From contig CAJFQF010000005.1 in NCBI GenBank assembly GCA_904418995.1, forward strand, positions 1 through 64,000: 64,000 nucleotides of DNA, read 5' to 3'. Positions 7,703-15,210 of the stretch are shown here, in pieces. The position numbers and the translations under genes are program-made. The stretch comes from Heritagella_A intestinalis. Lineage in GTDB: Bacteria; Bacillota; Clostridia; Oscillospirales; Acutalibacteraceae. Under the pieces are notes generated by a model, which saw nothing but the letters and a program-made list of their open reading frames with translations, was not told the DNA's origin and ran no database searches. How positions within the stretch are numbered: position 1 is the stretch's first letter; the number at the start of each line of letters is the position of its first letter.

Positions 7703-8365
7703 ATGGGTTGGAAAAAATCAAGTGCGAAACCAAAAGAGGAACCGGGAAGAAAAAATGGATTCCGGCTGTACTTATGGGAAAAGGCTCTGGCAACTGGGCT
7801 CTTGTTGGCAATCCTTTTTAGTTTCACCGGCTTTGCCGCCCAGTGCGAGGATGTGTCCCACCGGGTGCTCCGGCTGCATATTCTAGCAAATTCCGATACC
7901 GCAGAGGACCAAGAACTAAAATTGCAGGTGCGGGACCGGATTTTGCAGGAGAGCGCCGGCCTGCTGGATGGGGTAAAGGGGTTGGAGGAAGCACAGGAGC
8001 GGGTGGAAGCTGCCATGCCGGTCCTTTTGGAAGCGGCCCAGGACGAAATTTCCCAAAGAGGCTATGACTATTCGGTCTCCATGGAGCTGGCCTCCACAGA
8101 CTTTAATACCCGGGTATATGGGGATGTGACCTTGCCGGCGGGAACCTACCAGGCCCTTCAGGTGAAGATTGGGGAAGCGGAGGGAAAGAACTGGTGGTGC
8201 GTGCTGTTCCCAGCCCTGTGCTTGCCCGCGGCGGAAGACCCAGCTCAGCTGGAGGACGTTCTCACTGAGGGGGAGATGGACATTGTGGCGGGTGGTGGCT
8301 ATCAGGTTCGCTTTAAGGTGTTGGAGTGGCTGGAAGGCTTTGGCCGGTGGGTGCAGAGCCGATAA
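7703..8365 (+). CDS. spoIIR: Stage II sporulation protein R
   Basis: A 220-residue protein made in the forespore and exported to the intermembrane space, where it triggers SpoIIGA to process pro-sigma-E. It has a basic N-terminus, one hydrophobic signal/anchor segment (about residues 27-47) and the family core VLRLHILANSDTAEDQ followed by LKLQVRDRIL. The FNTRVYGDVTLPAGTYQAL and NWWCVLFPALC segments are also typical. AGAAAGGA sets the ATG at 7703. It stands downstream of ispE with apparent forespore promoter elements. Confidence 0.93.
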   Translation: MGWKKSSAKPKEEPGRKNGFRLYLWEKALATGLLLAILFSFTGFAAQCEDVSHRVLRLHILANSDTAEDQELKLQVRDRILQESAGLLDGVKGLEEAQERVEAAMPVLLEAAQDEISQRGYDYSVSMELASTDFNTRVYGDVTLPAGTYQALQVKIGEAEGKNWWCVLFPALCLPAAEDPAQLEDVLTEGEMDIVAGGGYQVRFKVLEWLEGFGRWVQSR

Positions 8366-8419
8366 GACTGGGCAGCGGAGGGAATCAGCCACAGCATTTT
8401 AAGCACTGGAAAGCCGCTT

Positions 8420-8458
8420 AAAAAAGCTGCGGTTCCCACGAACAGTAGGAACCGCAGC
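8420..8458 (-). terminator. Terminator of the GNAT gene
   Basis: A perfect 11-bp stem (GCTGCGGTTCC/GGAACCGCAGC) with an 11-nt loop is followed on the minus strand by TTTTTT. The plus side lacks a T run. Confidence 0.88.
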
Positions 8459-8470
8459 AGTGCAACAGTA

Positions 8471-8935
8471 TCAAAGCGCAGAGGCTTCCCGACGCATCCG
8501 ATACCGGGTGCCGGCCTGTTGGTAGATAGAAAACCCCATTCGGGTATACAGCCGGAAAGCGCCGGTGTTCCGGATAAACACAAAAAGGGAGATGGGCAGG
8601 TTGGTCTGGGCGATGCAGTGGGCCAATACGGCCGTTCCCATGCCGTTCCCTTGCCACTTTGGCAGGATATACAGGTCGCTCAGCTCCATTTCCGCCCCTT
8701 CCTGATGAAATCGGTAATACCCGGTTTTCTCTCCCTGCCAGAACAGTGCCCGGTATTCCCCCAGGTGATTCCGAATCTCCCGGCGGACCCAGTCCAGCAC
8801 CTTTTCGTACGGGATGGTTTCTACGGATTCATACCGGTCAATGAGGGCCCGATTCAACTGGAAAATGGCTTCTTCGTCCTCTGGCCCGGCGGGCCTGCTC
8901 ATCAGGCCCGGGAACTCGATGATTTCTTCCTCCAT
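8471..8935 (-). CDS. GNAT family N-acetyltransferase
   Basis: A 154-residue acetyl-CoA dependent acyltransferase. The core ELSDLYILPKWQGNGMGTAVL contains the Q-x-x-G-x-G/A pyrophosphate-binding loop, and FVFIRNTGAFRLYTRMGF is the usual C-terminal N-x-x-A-x-x-x-Y motif. AGGAGG at 8943-8948 fixes the ATG at 8935. The substrate is not readable. It is monocistronic, ended by its own terminator and divergent from the DegV gene. Confidence 0.88.
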   Translation of the reverse strand: MEEEIIEFPGLMSRPAGPEDEEAIFQLNRALIDRYESVETIPYEKVLDWVRREIRNHLGEYRALFWQGEKTGYYRFHQEGAEMELSDLYILPKWQGNGMGTAVLAHCIAQTNLPISLFVFIRNTGAFRLYTRMGFSIYQQAGTRYRMRREASAL

Positions 8936-9028
8936 GGATATTCCTCCTCTATGCAACGGTTTCATTCTATTATAGTAGAGAAACCGGGATATAGATAGAC
9001 ATTTTTATGAAAATTTTCCTGCATATCG

Positions 9029-9057
9029 TTGCTTTTTCCGTAAGGCCGGACTATAAT
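9029..9057 (+). promoter_or_regulatory. Sigma-A promoter of degV gene
   Basis: TTGCTT (9029-9034), 17 nt, TATAAT (9052-9057). Transcription would begin near 9064, downstream of an in-frame ATG at 9007, which supports the later TTG start. Confidence 0.75.
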
Positions 9058-9120
9058 GGCGTTAGAGAAGGAATTCCCCTTCCCACAAAAACGAATTTGC
9101 AAGGAAAGGATGTCATTCCC

Positions 9121-9984
9121 TTGAATATCATTCTCAGTGCGGACCGCACCTGTGACCTGACCCGGGAACTGTGCGAGTCTTTTGACGTACACACCATCCC
9201 TTACCATATTACTTTGGAGGGAAAGGAGTATCGGGACAGCGTGGACATTGTTCCGGAAGAGCTGTACCGGGCTTGGTGGGACCGAAAGGTCCTGCCCCAT
9301 ACCAGCGCCATTAACGCGGAGGAATATGCTGCCTATTTCCGCCCCTGGGTAGAGGCCGGCTATGAGGTCATCCACTTCTGCCTGGGCAGCGCTCTTTCCA
9401 GCAGCTGCCAGAACTGCTTTGCCGCCGCCGAGATGCTGGGCGGCCATGTGCATCCCGTGGACAGCCATTCCCTCTCCACCGGCACGGCCTTGCAGGTGAT
9501 GGATTGTCGGGAGCACATCTGCGCCGGAGAAAGCGCGGAAGAAATTGCCCGTTATTTCAATAGCTCCACCCGGCGCTATCATGCCAGTTTTATTCTGGAT
9601 ACCCTGGAGTTTATGCACGCCGGGGGACGCTGCTCCGCGGTGGCGGCCTTTGGGGCCAACCTGCTAAAGCTCAAGCCCTGCATCGAGGTGGACAACACCT
9701 CTGGCGGCATGGGCGTGGGGAAGAAATACCGGGGCAAGCTGGAAAATGTCCTGGCGCAGTACACCCGGGAAAAGCTGGCCCGGTATTCCGACATCCGCAC
9801 CGACCGGATTTTTATCACCCATTCCGGTATTGAGGAATCGTATATCCACAAAGTCCGGGAGACCATCCAGCAGGAGATGCAATTTGACAACATCTATGTG
9901 ACCCAGGCCAGCTGCACCATTTCCAGCCACTGCGGCCCCAATACCCTGGGCATCCTCTTTGCCACAGAATCCGAAGAGGCATAA
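9121..9984 (+). CDS. DegV family fatty-acid-binding protein
   Basis: A 287-residue DegV protein. Family members bind a fatty acid, and in Firmicutes FakB proteins present it to the FakA kinase. Visible landmarks are ILSADRTCDLT, IPYHITLEGKEYRDSVDI, TSAINAEEY (the T/S-S motif of the ligand pocket) and FILDTLEFMHAGGRCS. The reading frame extends back to ATG 9007, but the promoter lies inside that extension. A TTG at 9121 has AAAGGA 10 nt upstream and gives the normal family length. No FakA gene is nearby. Confidence 0.87.
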   Translation: MNIILSADRTCDLTRELCESFDVHTIPYHITLEGKEYRDSVDIVPEELYRAWWDRKVLPHTSAINAEEYAAYFRPWVEAGYEVIHFCLGSALSSSCQNCFAAAEMLGGHVHPVDSHSLSTGTALQVMDCREHICAGESAEEIARYFNSSTRRYHASFILDTLEFMHAGGRCSAVAAFGANLLKLKPCIEVDNTSGGMGVGKKYRGKLENVLAQYTREKLARYSDIRTDRIFITHSGIEESYIHKVRETIQQEMQFDNIYVTQASCTISSHCGPNTLGILFATESEEA

Positions 9985-10019
9985 GAGCTCATAAGGGCCT
10001 GTAAAATTTATGATTCCAC

Positions 10020-10910
10020 TCAAGGGGAGGCGTTAGCCTTCCCTTTTTTGTCGGCGTATTCCCGGCAAAGGCGGCAAAAGGTGAGGAGTCCGGGGCTCAT
10101 GAATTTATCCTTGTGCCAGACTAGCCGGAAGGAGCGGTTCAGGCTGCAATCCGTCAGGGGGATTTCCCACAGGCGGCCGGCTTGCAGGGAATCCGCTGCC
10201 AGCAGGCGGCTGAGGATGGCCACGCCCAACCCAGCTTCCGCCGCCCGGATAATGGCCTGGGTGTTGCTGCACACCCAGGCCTGCCGGTAGGGCACTCCCT
10301 GAAGAAGGTTCTCCACCATGGCCCGAGTGCCGCTGCCCGGTTCCCGCATCAAAAGGGGGAATTGAGCGCAGAGGTCTTTTAGGGTCATGGGGCCCGGGGA
10401 AGGGGCGGCCGTCACCGCGATGAGAGGGTCGTCCATGACCGGCAGAGCGGTTAAATCCGGATGCTGGATGACTCCCTCTACAAAGCCCACATCCAGTTCA
10501 CCCCGGGCAATGCGCTCTTCAATGGCCCGGGTGTTGTCCACCAGCACCACCGGTTCCGGGGCGGAGGGCTCCTGCTTCATCACTTGAAGAATGTCCGGGA
10601 GCACGCAGGTGCCAATAGTCAGCGTGGCCCCAATGCGCAGGGAAGCGTGTTCCCCGTGGCTCTTCAGGGTGCCGTCCATTTCCCGGAACAGGGCCAAAAG
10701 CCGCCGGGCATAGGAGGCCAGCAGTTCCCCTTCCCGGGTGACGTGGAGCCGGTGGTTCAGCCGTTCAAAGAGCAAAACGCCGTATTCTTCCTCGATTTCT
10801 TTCACTGCGCCGCTGACAGTGGGCTGGGAGATATACAGGGCTTCTGCGGCCCGGCGCATATTGCCCCAGTCGAACACCGCTAGAAAAATTTCCAAATGCC
10901 GGAGCGTCAT
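10020..10910 (-). CDS. LysR family transcriptional regulator
   Basis: A 296-residue regulator with an N-terminal winged helix (MTLRHLEIFLAVFDWGNMRRAAEAL, SQPTVSGAVKEIEEEYG) and a C-terminal effector domain (about 90-290). It resembles the CysL/YeiE group, which in Bacillus activates sulfite reductase genes. AGGAGG lies 6 nt before the ATG. It is divergent from a siroheme-type reductase operon, with promoters that overlap face to face and inverted repeats between, so it is the probable regulator of that operon. The effector is unknown. Confidence 0.92.
   Translation of the reverse strand: MTLRHLEIFLAVFDWGNMRRAAEALYISQPTVSGAVKEIEEEYGVLLFERLNHRLHVTREGELLASYARRLLALFREMDGTLKSHGEHASLRIGATLTIGTCVLPDILQVMKQEPSAPEPVVLVDNTRAIEERIARGELDVGFVEGVIQHPDLTALPVMDDPLIAVTAAPSPGPMTLKDLCAQFPLLMREPGSGTRAMVENLLQGVPYRQAWVCSNTQAIIRAAEAGLGVAILSRLLAADSLQAGRLWEIPLTDCSLNRSFRLVWHKDKFMSPGLLTFCRLCREYADKKGKANASP
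10022..10049 (+). terminator. Terminator of degV, inside the lysR 3' end
   Basis: AAGGGGAGGC-GTTA-GCCTTCCCTT followed by TTTT. The hairpin is also coding sequence for the last residues of the convergent LysR protein. Confidence 0.8.
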
Positions 10911-10939
10911 TTTGATCCTCCTCTTTTTTGCGGATTTTT

Positions 10940-10957
10940 GATAGGGAAAAACCTATC
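10940..10957. promoter_or_regulatory. Inverted repeat, candidate LysR operator
   Basis: GATAGG-GAAAAA-CCTATC is a perfect 6-bp inverted repeat in the lysR leader. A second palindromic pair, CTATT-TT-AATAG, lies at about 10968-10979 beside the overlapping promoters. Confidence 0.45.
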
Positions 10958-10978
10958 ACTTTCTTTCTATTTTAATAG

Positions 10979-11007
10979 TATACAAAGGATTTGACAACTG
11001 GTACAAT
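10979..11007 (+). promoter_or_regulatory. Promoter of the reductase/FecBCD operon, overlapping the lysR promoter
   Basis: TATACA (10979-10984), 17 nt, TGGTACAAT with TACAAT at 11002-11007 (extended -10). On the minus strand the same bases read TTGTAC-N18-TATACT (11006 down to 10977), a plausible lysR promoter. The two promoters would compete. Confidence 0.6.
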
Positions 11008-11085
11008 AAAAAAGAGAACACAATCTTGCATAGGCCGAAAGGCTGCGCGAGAAAGCTGTGATTTTTGAGAAAGAGGTTGATGGTA

Positions 11086-12024
11086 ATGGCAAAAGTCAAG
11101 CAGGCGGATATTGCCCGGGTCAAAGCCATGGGGTTTTTGTGGAACCGGGGGACAGAGGAATTTTCCGGGCGGGTGCTGTCCGGCAACGGGGTGTTCACCG
11201 CAAAGGAAATGGAAAAAATTGTGGAATGCGCGGAGAAGTACGGCAACGGCAAAATGACCATGACCAGCCGGCTGACCATTGAGCTGCCGGGCATTGCCTA
11301 TGAAAACATTGAAGCCGCCCAGGCCCTGGTGGCAGAGGCAGGCTTGCAGTTTGGCGGCACCGGGGCTAAGATTCGTCCTGTGACCTCCTGCAAGGGCACT
11401 ACCTGCGTTTACGGCAACTTCGACACCCAGTCCCTGGCCCAGGAAATCCACGAGAAGTATTTTCTCGGCTGGGCGGACGTCAAGCTCCCCCACAAGTTCA
11501 AGATTGCCGTGGGCGGATGTCCCAACAGCTGCATGAAGCCCAGCCTCAACGATTTCGGCATTGAGGGCCACCGGGCGCCTCGGTTTGACGCGGAGAAGTG
11601 CCGGGGCTGCAAAAAGTGCATGGTAGAGGCTTCCTGCCCGGCCAAAGCGGCCAAACTCCAGGACGGCAAGCTGCACATCGACCCGGAAATCTGCACATCC
11701 TGCGGCGTGTGCAGCAGCGGGAAATGCCCCTTCCGTGCGGTGGAAGTCCACGAGGATGTCCAGTATCAGATTTTTGTGGGCGGCACCTGGGGCAAAAAGA
11801 CCCGGATGGGTACGGCCCTTTCCCGGTTGGTAAGCCGGGAGGAGATCTTCCCCATTCTGGAAAAAACCATGCTGTGGTTTAAGGAGAACGCCTACAAGAA
11901 GGAGCGCCTGGGCGCTGCCATCGACCGCATTGGCGTGGACAAGCTGGAAGAAGCCCTCTTTAGCGACGACCTTTTGAACCGGAAAGAAGAAATCCTGGCC
12001 GCAGACGTAAAGGAGAGACCGTAA
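11086..12024 (+). CDS. Siroheme-type nitrite/sulfite reductase domain with 2[4Fe-4S] ferredoxin
   Basis: A 312-residue protein. Residues about 5-65 form a ferredoxin-like half-domain, followed by the siroheme/[4Fe-4S] motifs C102-x4-C107 and GGC145-x3-C149. A two-cluster ferredoxin insert follows (CRGCKKCMVEASCP, CTSCGVCSSGKCP, about 172-220). It is much shorter than assimilatory sulfite reductase and closest in build to small AsrC/Fsr-like proteins of anaerobes. The first Cys pair is spaced x4 rather than the usual x5. AAGAGG 9 nt before supports the ATG at 11086. It leads an operon with a FecBCD-type importer; the substrate (sulfite, nitrite or other) is not shown. Confidence 0.85.
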   Translation: MAKVKQADIARVKAMGFLWNRGTEEFSGRVLSGNGVFTAKEMEKIVECAEKYGNGKMTMTSRLTIELPGIAYENIEAAQALVAEAGLQFGGTGAKIRPVTSCKGTTCVYGNFDTQSLAQEIHEKYFLGWADVKLPHKFKIAVGGCPNSCMKPSLNDFGIEGHRAPRFDAEKCRGCKKCMVEASCPAKAAKLQDGKLHIDPEICTSCGVCSSGKCPFRAVEVHEDVQYQIFVGGTWGKKTRMGTALSRLVSREEIFPILEKTMLWFKENAYKKERLGAAIDRIGVDKLEEALFSDDLLNRKEEILAADVKERP

Positions 12025-12025
12025 T

Positions 12026-13054
12026 TTGCAGAAAACATCCATGAAAACCACCGGAACCGCCCTGCTGCTGTCCGCCCTGCTGGCAGTGACAGCAGCCCTT
12101 TCCGCCTGTACGGCGGCCCCCGCTTCTTCCGCTCCGTCGCCGACGGCACAGCCCTCTTCCCAGGAGGAGAGCGCTGAGAGCGGGAAAGTCACCTTTACCG
12201 ATGATTTGGACCGTGAAGTCACCCTGGAAAGCTGGGATACGGTGGTTTCCCTGTACGGCTCCTTTGCCGAGACCTGGGAACTGGCCGGGGGAGAGCTGGC
12301 CGGCGTTACCGAGGACGCGGTGGAAGAACGCCATATGGATTTGGGAGAAGGGGTGGAGACCATTGGCAGCGTCAAGAGCCCCAATTTGGAAGCCATTCTG
12401 GCCCTGGATCCGGATTTTGTGATTTTGTCCGCTGATGTCGCCACCCAAGTGGATTTGGAGCCGGCCTTGCAGGAGAGCGGGGTCCCCTACGCTTATTTTC
12501 AGGTGGATACCTTTGACCAATACCTGTCCATGCTGGAGCTGTTCTGTTCTATGACGGGCCGAGACGACCTGTATGAGCAAAACGGCCTGCGGGTGCAGCA
12601 GCAGATTGCGGACATCACGGCCCTGGCCAAAGAGGAAGAAACGGTAACGGGCTTGTTGATTCGCGCCTTTTCCACCGGGGCCAAGGCCAAAGGGGCCGAT
12701 AATCTGGCCGGCGTCATCATGGAAGATTTGGGCGTGGACAACATTGTGGCCCGCCATGACTCCCTCTTGGAAGACCTGAGTATCGAAGAGATTATCGAAG
12801 AGGACCCGGACTATATCTTTGTCACCACTATGGGCAAGGAGTCCGCGGCGTTGGAGGCGTTGGAATCCGGCATTATGGCCAATCCCGCCTGGGAAGGGCT
12901 CACTGCTGTGAAAAACGATCGGGTGGAGGTTCTGCCCAAAGACCTTTTCCACTATAAGCCCAACGCCCGGTGGGGAGAGAGCTACGCTTACCTGGCTAAA
13001 ATCCTGTATCCGGGCCTGACGGAGGAAATTGATGACATCTTGGCGCAAGAGTAA
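12026..13054 (+). CDS. FecB/BtuF-type ABC substrate-binding lipoprotein
   Basis: A 342-residue lipoprotein with signal peptide and lipobox LSAC (Cys28), then a Ser/Pro/Glu-rich linker and a Peripla_BP_2 domain (FTDDLDREVTLESWDTVVSLY, SPNLEAILALDPDFVIL, PDYIFVTTMG). The family binds ferric siderophores, haem, cobalamin or metal chelates. The start is probably TTG at 12026, 1 nt after the reductase stop, because AAAGGAGA lies 9 nt upstream; an ATG at 12041 is 24 nt away. It overlaps the permease gene by 23 nt. Confidence 0.88.
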   Translation: MQKTSMKTTGTALLLSALLAVTAALSACTAAPASSAPSPTAQPSSQEESAESGKVTFTDDLDREVTLESWDTVVSLYGSFAETWELAGGELAGVTEDAVEERHMDLGEGVETIGSVKSPNLEAILALDPDFVILSADVATQVDLEPALQESGVPYAYFQVDTFDQYLSMLELFCSMTGRDDLYEQNGLRVQQQIADITALAKEEETVTGLLIRAFSTGAKAKGADNLAGVIMEDLGVDNIVARHDSLLEDLSIEEIIEEDPDYIFVTTMGKESAALEALESGIMANPAWEGLTAVKNDRVEVLPKDLFHYKPNARWGESYAYLAKILYPGLTEEIDDILAQE

Positions 13055-14033
13055 AATTTTGGCGATGGTACTGCCCCTGCTGCTGGTGGGGGCTATTTGC
13101 CTGAGCCTGTTCACCGGTTCCAGCTCCCTTTCCCTGCCGGAGCTGTGGCAGCAGCTTCTTGCCGGCCAGGAGGATGGGGTGGCCTATCGGATTTTCCTCC
13201 ATGTGCGGCTGCCCCGGACCCTGGCGGCCACCCTGGCCGGAGCGGCCCTGGCGGTGAGCGGGGCCATTATCCAGTCGGTGCTCAATAATTCCCTGGCCAG
13301 CCCCAACATTATCGGCGTCAACTCCGGCGCGGGATTCTGCGCCCTGCTGGCGGCCTCCCTGGCCCCGGCGGCTACAGCGTTGGTGCCGGTGGCAGCTTTT
13401 GCAGGGGCCCTGGCTACCAGTATGCTCATTTATCTGGTGGCCTCCAAAACCGGGGCCTCCCGGATTACCCTGGTGCTGGCCGGTGTGGCCGTCAGCGGGA
13501 TTCTTTCGGCGGGAATGGACACCCTGAGCATCCTGTTTCCCGATGACGTCATCGGCGCTACGGGCTTTATGGTGGGGAGCTTTTCCGGCGTGACCCTGTC
13601 GGCCTTACAGCCGGCGGGATGGCTGATTTTGATAGGAATCATCCTGGCGGTGGTGTTCAGCTATGACCTGAATGTGCTGGCCCTGGGAGAGGACATCGCC
13701 GCTGGCCTGGGAATGCGGGTGCCCCTGTACCGGTTCCTGTTTATTGTCATCGCCTCCCTGCTGGCCGGGGCGGCGGTGAGCTTTGCAGGGCTCCTGGGCT
13801 TTGTGGGCCTGATGGTGCCCCATATCTGCCGCCGGTTCACCGGCGGAGACAATCGGAAAGTGATTCCCTGCTCGGCGGTGCTGGGGGCGGTGTTCGCCCT
13901 GGTGTGCGATTCCATCGGCAAGCTGGCCTTTGCGCCCTTTGAGCTGCCGGTGGGAATTCTCCTTTCCTTCCTGGGCGGGCCATTTTTCCTGTTCCTGCTG
14001 CTGAAAAAGGGGAGGGGGCGCATTTATGACTGA
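13032..14033 (+). CDS. FecCD-type ABC transporter permease
   Basis: A 333-residue polytopic membrane protein of the BtuC/FecCD family with about nine to ten helices. Diagnostic stretches are VRLPRTLAATLAGAALAVSGAIIQ, NNSLASPNIIGVNSGAG and the ATPase-contact loop FAGLLGFVGLMVPHICRRFTGGDNR. GGAGG precedes the ATG at 13032, which lies inside the end of the binding-protein gene. Only one permease gene is present, so a homodimer is expected. Confidence 0.93.
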   Translation: MTSWRKSKILAMVLPLLLVGAICLSLFTGSSSLSLPELWQQLLAGQEDGVAYRIFLHVRLPRTLAATLAGAALAVSGAIIQSVLNNSLASPNIIGVNSGAGFCALLAASLAPAATALVPVAAFAGALATSMLIYLVASKTGASRITLVLAGVAVSGILSAGMDTLSILFPDDVIGATGFMVGSFSGVTLSALQPAGWLILIGIILAVVFSYDLNVLALGEDIAAGLGMRVPLYRFLFIVIASLLAGAAVSFAGLLGFVGLMVPHICRRFTGGDNRKVIPCSAVLGAVFALVCDSIGKLAFAPFELPVGILLSFLGGPFFLFLLLKKGRGRIYD

Positions 14034-14784
14034 AGAGGTGTTGTCCCTTTCTCATGTGGCCGCAGGCTATGGAGGAACGCCGGTGCTGCAAGACGTGAGC
14101 CTTTCCGTGAAAAAGGGGGAAATCCTCACCTTGGCCGGCCCCAACGGCTGCGGGAAATCCACTTTGCTGAAAACCGCCGCCCGGCTGCTGCCCTGTATGG
14201 CGGGAGAAATCCGGCTTTTAGGCCGGAGTCTGGAGGACTATTCCCAAAAGGAGCTGGCCCGTACCGCCTCCATTTTGCCCCAGACCCGGAACGTCCCCGC
14301 CATTACCGTGGAGGGGCTGGTTCTCCACGGCCGGTTCCCCTACTTGGGCCTGAGCCGCCGGATGAGAAAAAAGGACCGGGAAGCCGTGGAAGAGGCCATG
14401 GCTTTGGCGGGCATCCTGGAACTGCGCAGCCGTGATTTGCGGGAGCTTTCCGGCGGGGAGCGGCAAAAGGCCTATCTGGCCATGGTGATTGCCCAGGATA
14501 CCCAGGTGGTGTTTCTGGACGAGCCCACCACCTATTTGGACATAGGTCGCCAGTTTGAGATTCTGGAATTGATCCGGAAGCTGAACCGCCAAGGCAAGAC
14601 CATCGTCATGGTGCTCCACGATTTGGCCCACGCCCTCACCTACAGCCACCGCATTGCCGTCATGGAAAAGGGCAGCCTGTTGCAGGTGGGAGAGCCCCAG
14701 GTGTTGTTTGAGAGCCGGGTGCTGGACCGGGTGTTTGGCGTAACCGGACACTGCGCCGGGGGGCAATACTATTTTACCCCCTGA
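14026..14784 (+). CDS. FecE-type ABC transporter ATPase
   Basis: A 252-residue nucleotide-binding subunit with Walker A GPNGCGKST, Q-loop (LPQTRN), signature LSGGERQ, Walker B VVFLDEPTTYLD and the switch histidine in VLHDLAHAL. It overlaps the permease by 8 nt and completes the FecBCD importer started at 12026. The sequence does not define the cargo; iron chelate, haem or corrinoid are the family choices. It is the last gene of the reductase operon. Confidence 0.95.
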   Translation: MTEEVLSLSHVAAGYGGTPVLQDVSLSVKKGEILTLAGPNGCGKSTLLKTAARLLPCMAGEIRLLGRSLEDYSQKELARTASILPQTRNVPAITVEGLVLHGRFPYLGLSRRMRKKDREAVEEAMALAGILELRSRDLRELSGGERQKAYLAMVIAQDTQVVFLDEPTTYLDIGRQFEILELIRKLNRQGKTIVMVLHDLAHALTYSHRIAVMEKGSLLQVGEPQVLFESRVLDRVFGVTGHCAGGQYYFTP

Positions 14785-14866
14785 AGGGACGAAAAGATTT
14801 GCAATGGGTAATTGTTAATTTATTTTATGCAAAACAACAAAAGTGCCTTTTTCGCAAAATTCCCTC

Positions 14867-14895
14867 TTGATTTTTTCTGCCGTCTCCGGTATAAT
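14867..14895 (+). promoter_or_regulatory. Promoter of tRNA-Ser
   Basis: TTGATT (14867-14872), 17 nt, TATAAT (14890-14895), 40 nt before the mature tRNA 5' end. Confidence 0.82.
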
Positions 14896-14935
14896 AAAAC
14901 ACGTCGCTGATGAGGCGGCGGAAAAGTGAAGAGAT

Positions 14936-15021
14936 GGAGAGGTATTCTAATGGTAAGGAGCCACATTGGAAATGTGGTGTGCCGCAAGGCATTGTGCGTT
15001 CGAGTCGCATCCTCTCCGCCA
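14936..15021 (+). tRNA. tRNA-Ser (anticodon GGA)
   Basis: An 86-nt tRNA with encoded CCA. The acceptor stem is GGAGAGG/CCTCTCC, the anticodon arm CCACA-TTGGAAA-TGTGG, the variable arm TGCC-GCAA-GGCA and the T arm GTGCG/CGCAT. The long variable arm confirms serine. The D arm is short (TTC-TAATGGTAA-GGA) and lacks the usual class II length. Confidence 0.92.
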
Positions 15022-15026
15022 AAGAA

Positions 15027-15054
15027 AACACCAGCTGAATAGCTGGTGTTTTTT
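15027..15054 (+). terminator. Terminator of tRNA-Ser
   Basis: A perfect 10-bp stem AACACCAGCT-GAAT-AGCTGGTGTT followed by TTTT, 5 nt after the CCA end. Confidence 0.92.
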
Positions 15055-15115
15055 GTTGTAAAAGTAACAGGATTGTAACAATAAATACAAAAGAGTGACA
15101 ATTCCTCTGGACGTA

Positions 15116-15144
15116 TCGACAAATTTCGCGGAGTGTGATAGGAT
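15116..15144 (+). promoter_or_regulatory. Promoter of the polysaccharide deacetylase gene
   Basis: TCGACA (15116-15121), 17 nt, TAGGAT (15139-15144); the start codon is 66 nt downstream. Confidence 0.6.
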
Positions 15145-15210
15145 AAAAGCATCACAAACAATACGCCCGGAGAATGGTTCCGTTATGTGGCGTTTAAGGA
15201 GATAACTGCC

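Noticed and set aside
14820..15161. Minus-strand ORF of 113 codons
   Set aside because: It runs through tRNA-Ser with its promoter and terminator. ORFs of this type are common false calls over tRNA genes.
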